From: a bacterium
GTDB taxonomy: Bacteria > Planctomycetota > Planctomycetia > Planctomycetales > Planctomycetaceae
DNA length: 64,000 bases
Assembly: GCA_016124895.1 (NCBI GenBank)
Contig: WGMU01000070.1
Coordinates: 1-64,000 of the forward strand
Direction of reading: 5' to 3'
Shown one piece after another: positions 60,006-64,000 of the stretch. The notes under the pieces are model-generated. The model was not told where the DNA came from. It made no database searches and saw nothing but the letters and a program-made list of their open reading frames with translations. Position 1 is the first letter of the stretch, and every line of letters starts with the position of its first letter. Both the position numbers and the translations under genes were made by a program.

Positions 60006-62569
60006 GCGGACCGCTCCTCATACTGAGACAGCGAGGTACTGTCCCGCTTCAGCCCGGCCAGAATCTCATCGGCGTCGTCACGTTCGAGCAGTCGCGGCAT
60101 CACAGCGAGCCCGATTCCGCTGAGCGCTGCCGCGGCAATACGCCGGACTTCGGTATCGACATCGTCGAGCGCCCGACGCAGCAGCGGTACCGATGCCAGA
60201 TCAATCTGTGACACTGAGGAGACCACCGCTCGCCGCACTTCAACCGCAACGTCATGCAGCAACGGTTCCAGATCGCCGATCGCTTCTTTTGCCGTCGGCC
60301 CGAGTTCGCTCAGCGAGTGACACGCAGCGGAGCGAATGGCCGGCGCATCGTCCGACAGCGCTCCGCGAATTGCCGTCAGAGCTTCCGGATGCCCGAGCCC
60401 CAACTGCCCGAGTGCAACAACCGCGTGAAGACGAACGGTCGGATCGCTGTCCTCGCTCGCTTCGCACAGCGCCGACAGAATCCTGCTGTCGACATGTCCG
60501 ATTCGGCACAGCGCCTGAGCCGCCGCAGCCCTCACCGTGCGACTGTCTTCCAGGAGCGTCTCCGTCAGCGACGGGCAGGCCGCGATTGCTGCTGACCCGA
60601 TTCGCCCCAGCGCGATTGCCGCTTCCGACCGACACGCCGTGTTTTCGTCGCTGAGCAGTTCAATCAGCGACGCAACAGCCGGCGCCGCCAGCGACCCCTT
60701 CGCGCCCAGAGCCCGCGCTGCATGCTGCCGCGTTTCCGCCTGAGCATCGCCGAGAGCGGCAGTAAGCGGTTCGAGCGTCCGTTCTTCATGACTCGGTAAC
60801 GCCGCCACTGCTTCGCGGCGAACGCTCGCATCCGGATCGTTGATCGCGTGCGCAACCGCGGACGTCATCAGCTTCTCAATCCGCACCAGCGTATGTGCCG
60901 CATTCCGCCGCACGCTGGCTTCGCCATCAGACAACGCGGCTTCCAACTCAGGCAGCGCCGTCAGAACAATTCCAGAAAGCTGATCCACGGCCTGCTGTCG
61001 CAGCGACACGTTACTGGAATCGAGTGCCTGGCCGAGTGTTGGAATCACCGAACACGCCGCACTTCCCAGCCGTTCGAGCATCTCGCCCGCAGGCGGCTGA
61101 GCTGGCTGAGCCTGAGCGTTTCTCGACTCGGCAACGGCGACAGCTTCTTCCGTCGCATCTGCAGAGTCCACCGCTGACTCAGAAACAACCGTCGGAAAAC
61201 GGACCAGGACCGGCAATCCGCCCTCGGCAGCGTTTTCAGATGTGCAGCCCGCGTCAGCGACCAGTGCTTCGCCGACCGGTTCCGCAGGAGTACCAACTGC
61301 AAGACTCACTTCCTCGTCAGATTCCGCAGCCACCACTTTGAGTTCGACCGGCTCATTCGCAGCCGGCAAAGCTTCTGACTCCACTTCCCTTGCGGTTTCC
61401 ATCGCGATTCCGCTCGCGTCGTCTGCCCCGGAATGAGCCGTCAACGTCGGTGTCCCTTCGGCAGCAGTCGACGGTTCAACGGCATCTGCCAGTGGCGCTG
61501 ACTCTCGCTCTGACGTCAGCGCGGTCATCGCTTCTGCTGGCGCGCTGAGTTGAATCAGCCCCCTCAGAGACGGCATCGTCGCTCCGCCGGACACAATTAC
61601 GAGATAAGCGATCTCATTGCTTTGATACGCCTGCGTGACCAGATTTCGAGTCTGCACCGGCGTCCGATGCCAGTCCTCGACGACGACCAGTACCCGGTGC
61701 TTCTCCAGCAGAATCGACAACCACTCGTTCGTGACGTCGGCTTTAAGACCGTCAACCCGCTGCAGTTCCGAATGCAGCAACCGTCGCAGTTCCGACTCGT
61801 CGGACGAAGTACCGCCGCGTTCTTCCGCCGTGCTTTCCCGCCGCATCAGACGTTCCAGACATTTCCGATCGAGCACGACCGGCAGCAGCGGATGACTGAG
61901 CAGCCTCGACTCCGCCTGCGGGTGCAGAGCCAGCCGTAACAGCCCGTTCAATACGCGAGCGTCCCAGCGACGACTTTCCCCATACAACGCCAGGCACGCC
62001 TGTTTTCCTGACAGCCGACAGCGAAATGCGGCTGCGTCGTCGACGGCGAACCGTTCGCCCCGAACTTCAATCTCGACCACATCGGACGTTGAAAAATCAA
62101 TCGCGTGCCACTCAGCCAGCGCCGCCTGCCACGACTGGATCCACGCGTCGACGACACGTTCGTTGGAAACAAACGCCCGTACGAAAACCAGGTGCGCGAG
62201 CGTCACCTGAGTCCCGTCGCTGAGCTGCCAGTCACCAATGCTGACCGCACTGAGCCGGTCATTGATCTGTCGAATCTTCAGCGGAGCCACCCACAGCAGA
62301 ATGCCCCAGGCCGACAGCGAGCCGACAAGCCAGAACTCGGCCAGCCCCAGAGGCCACAACACCCAGCGCGACAACCAGGCTGATCGACCAGCTTTAACCG
62401 GCTGGGCAGCCGCTTCGCCGGAATGCCCTTCCCCGGACGCTTCGGCCTGCTGCAGCGAAACGTCCGATGGCTCTTCAGCAGCCCCCAACGGGACGAGCGT
62501 CGCCAGAAACGCGGTCAGTGCAAGAACGTAAAGCGGCAGAGTTCGACGCCAGCTCATGGTTCGATCCAT
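60002..62569 (-). CDS. HEAT-repeat membrane protein with degenerate NTPase domain
   Basis: 855 residues from ATG 62569 (a second ATG at 62557 also fits). A signal or TM segment at 10-28 and a second TM near 66-95 precede a domain that resembles STAND/NACHT-like ATPases of the kind seen in planctomycetes (SNERVVDAWIQSWQAALAEW; LLSHPLLPVVLDRKCLERLM; Walker-B-like RVLVVVEDWHRTPVQTRNLV). The P-loop is absent: where GEGGAGKT would stand it reads YGESRRWDARVL. An acidic linker follows, then about ten HEAT repeats (DGEASVRRNAAHTLVRIEKL and so on, about 530-835). It is coupled to scpA by a GTGA overlap. Its role is unknown. Confidence 0.78.
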   Translation of the reverse strand: MDRTMSWRRTLPLYVLALTAFLATLVPLGAAEEPSDVSLQQAEASGEGHSGEAAAQPVKAGRSAWLSRWVLWPLGLAEFWLVGSLSAWGILLWVAPLKIRQINDRLSAVSIGDWQLSDGTQVTLAHLVFVRAFVSNERVVDAWIQSWQAALAEWHAIDFSTSDVVEIEVRGERFAVDDAAAFRCRLSGKQACLALYGESRRWDARVLNGLLRLALHPQAESRLLSHPLLPVVLDRKCLERLMRRESTAEERGGTSSDESELRRLLHSELQRVDGLKADVTNEWLSILLEKHRVLVVVEDWHRTPVQTRNLVTQAYQSNEIAYLVIVSGGATMPSLRGLIQLSAPAEAMTALTSERESAPLADAVEPSTAAEGTPTLTAHSGADDASGIAMETAREVESEALPAANEPVELKVVAAESDEEVSLAVGTPAEPVGEALVADAGCTSENAAEGGLPVLVRFPTVVSESAVDSADATEEAVAVAESRNAQAQPAQPPAGEMLERLGSAACSVIPTLGQALDSSNVSLRQQAVDQLSGIVLTALPELEAALSDGEASVRRNAAHTLVRIEKLMTSAVAHAINDPDASVRREAVAALPSHEERTLEPLTAALGDAQAETRQHAARALGAKGSLAAPAVASLIELLSDENTACRSEAAIALGRIGSAAIAACPSLTETLLEDSRTVRAAAAQALCRIGHVDSRILSALCEASEDSDPTVRLHAVVALGQLGLGHPEALTAIRGALSDDAPAIRSAACHSLSELGPTAKEAIGDLEPLLHDVAVEVRRAVVSSVSQIDLASVPLLRRALDDVDTEVRRIAAAALSGIGLAVMPRLLERDDADEILAGLKRDSTSLSQYEERSA

Positions 62570-62660
62570 TCTGTTCCAGACGGTCCCTGATTCTGTTTCA
62601 ACAGGCGTTGCGGACTTGCTCGTCTCACCGCTTCCGCCTCTGGCTCTCCGAAACGACGGC

Positions 62661-64000
62661 TCATTCACCAGATCCAACGTCTTGAGATTCCCCCCCCGAC
62701 TCCGGACTGCGCAGAGTGGACAGCTCCGCCAGTTGAGCCTGCAGATCGCCGAGCTGTGACCGGTAACGATCCAGCAACTGCCGCCGCGGACTCGACTGTG
62801 CCGCGTCAATTCGATGCGCGACGCCACTCAAACCAGCAGCCGACTCACCGTCTGACTCAAGTCCCGCGTCGGCGTTGATCGCGTCCTCAGACTCCGCAGC
62901 CAGCGAGTCGTCTTCCTGTTCCGCGTGAACTTCCAGGTCAGAACAATCAGCATCGCTATCGAATGCCCGCTCAACAGACTCGACATCCGGGATCCCGCGG
63001 ATGTCAACGTCGTCAATAGGCACCGTGTGAGCACCGGCTTCCGGCTCGTCATTCACGTCAGGACTCGCGGCCGTCAATTCGTCGTCGGAGAACTCGGCCT
63101 CGTTGCGATCAACAAGCTCATCGTCACGTCGTTCCGCCATCTCTGTGGGAGTGGTCGTGGCGTGATCGATCTCCAGCGGACCATCCGGCGTGGCCAGGCC
63201 GAGCCATTCTGTCAACGAAACTTCCTCAGCACTGCGTGGCGAATCGTCCTGCGTCTCAAATGGAAACTCTCCGATCAGCGACGCGGCTTCTTTCTGGAGT
63301 GCCGTTGTCGGCGACCGTTTTGGCGGAGCCGACGCATGAGCCGGCGACGGCTGCTGCACCTGATCGAGGAACTCAACTTCGCCTTCCAGATCCGGCGGAG
63401 CGTGTCGGTGCGAGAGGTTCTGCGGAGTCGAACGTTTCAGCGTCCGGCTCTCTGGCACTGACGTTCCCAGACTCGTCGAGAGCATCCGCAACTGCGCGTC
63501 CATCTGGTTCAGCCCATTCCGCAGCAGCGTCCGTTCGTGTTCAAGCTGCGACCGGACACGCGCCACTTCGTGCTCAAAGTCGCGACGCTCGTTGTCCAGT
63601 TCGTCGCGTAGACTGCGTACTTCGTCGAGTTCCGACGCCAGATCCTCGCGACGACGGTCGCACTGATCCTCGAATTCGCGCCGGTCTTCAACGAGCCGCC
63701 GCTCATGCAGCTCGTGCATCGATTTGATTTCGTGTTCGAGCCGTTCCCGCCTCGCCTGCAGCTCGATCTCCTGCTGAGCGATCCGCTGCTCAAGAATCTG
63801 CCGCCGATCAGCAAACTCGCGTTCGGCACGAGCGACCGCCCGCTCGTGCTCTTCCCTCTCAGCAGCAATCTTCTCTGAATGCTCCTCGTGCTGCCGAATC
63901 AGTTCCGCGTCGCTGGCTTGCCGTCTCGATTCGAGTTCCGCCAGCTCGGCCTGCAATGCCTCGCGGTCGGATTCCAGTTGCTGCAATGCCTGCTTGAGAA
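62661..64000 (-). CDS. Coiled-coil protein, partial at right edge
   Basis: At least 446 residues; the frame is open to the window edge so the N-terminus is missing. The first 170 residues visible are continuous heptad-type coiled coil (QQEIELQARRERLEHEIKSM; DELDNERRDFEHEVARVRSQ). The rest is acidic, low-complexity linker (ESDGESAAGLSGVAHRIDA) ending in a short amphipathic helix (LLDRYRSQLGDLQAQLAELS). No enzymatic motif. It is upstream of, and probably cotranscribed with, the HEAT and scpA genes (91-nt gap), hinting at a chromosome- or envelope-organisation operon. Confidence 0.75.
   Translation of the reverse strand, partial: LKQALQQLESDREALQAELAELESRRQASDAELIRQHEEHSEKIAAEREEHERAVARAEREFADRRQILEQRIAQQEIELQARRERLEHEIKSMHELHERRLVEDRREFEDQCDRRREDLASELDEVRSLRDELDNERRDFEHEVARVRSQLEHERTLLRNGLNQMDAQLRMLSTSLGTSVPESRTLKRSTPQNLSHRHAPPDLEGEVEFLDQVQQPSPAHASAPPKRSPTTALQKEAASLIGEFPFETQDDSPRSAEEVSLTEWLGLATPDGPLEIDHATTTPTEMAERRDDELVDRNEAEFSDDELTAASPDVNDEPEAGAHTVPIDDVDIRGIPDVESVERAFDSDADCSDLEVHAEQEDDSLAAESEDAINADAGLESDGESAAGLSGVAHRIDAAQSSPRRQLLDRYRSQLGDLQAQLAELSTLRSPESGGESQDVGSGE

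Overview
The window reads as chromosomal DNA of a free-living planctomycete (order Planctomycetales; genus not assigned). The marker families are typical of that phylum: two DUF1501 proteins, a DUF1549/DUF1553 protein, DUF1559 proteins with H-x9-DG tails, a PVC-type propeller/HEAT/cytochrome giant, two sulfatase-fold proteins, Gfo/Idh/MocA oxidoreductases (one with a Tat signal), planctomycete ECF sigma factors and a DtxR-fused metal permease. The DNA is GC-rich and genes are spaced on both strands with short translationally coupled clusters. I see no rRNA, tRNA, CRISPR array, transposase or phage gene.

Layout. 0-9.3 kb (+): a small exported protein, an SDR, a DUF1501 / CxxCH mini-protein / DUF1549-DUF1553 cluster, a glycerate 2-kinase and a BRCT-MerR-TPR protein. 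9.3-11.1 kb (-): an SLC13/RCK permease. 11.4-14.5 kb (+): a coupled trio of multi-TM proteins, the last two with DUF1559 domains. 14.5-22.4 kb (-): an Ldh/Gfo pair, a secreted protein of unknown family, an ECF sigma factor coupled to a zinc-finger/beta-helix membrane protein, an RTX-repeat protein and an esterase. 23-24.8 kb (+): a PEBP-family protein and an archaeal-type S-adenosylmethionine synthetase. 25-28.4 kb (-): a sulfatase behind a three-copy 18-bp repeat, and a MotA/TolQ/ExbB protein. 28.9-36.2 kb (+): a 1783-residue DUF1080-ThuA-NPCBM-propeller-HEAT-cytochrome c protein with an A10 tract between its first two domains, then a small antitoxin-like protein, a phosphatase and a GT2. 36.5-39.6 kb: an M14 carboxypeptidase overlapping a convergent ECF sigma gene, and a second DUF1501 protein. 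39.8-44.9 kb (-): an M50/HlyD-like fusion, FeoA, RicT and a citrate-synthase-like enzyme. 45.3-47.6 kb (+): a CTP-type lipid kinase-like protein and a Tat-exported Gfo/Idh protein. 47.9-50.2 kb (-): an unknown protein, a solo Rieske ferredoxin and a metal-ABC permease fused to a DtxR-like repressor. 50.4-57 kb: a Cys-pentapeptide lipoprotein, a D-amino-acid PLP enzyme, an AlaC-like aminotransferase, a YfhO-like membrane protein and a second Cys-rich exported protein. 57.4-64 kb (-): a sulfatase-fold pseudoenzyme, ScpA coupled to a HEAT protein with an apparently dead NTPase domain, and a coiled-coil protein running off the right edge.

The signal the genes do not explain is a diverse set of near-perfect palindromes in the intergenic gaps, usually just after stop codons. 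Several share architecture (15-nt loops, G:U-type mismatches) or sequence between distant loci. Other points to check are the A10 tract, where a one-base slip in either direction terminates at once; the YtgCR-like permease-repressor fusion; the archaeal-type SAM synthetase; the two Cys-rich exported proteins; a CIRCE-like half-site pair; and an anti-sigma-like protein with an extracellular beta-helix. Family calls come from reading motifs by eye; no database search was run.
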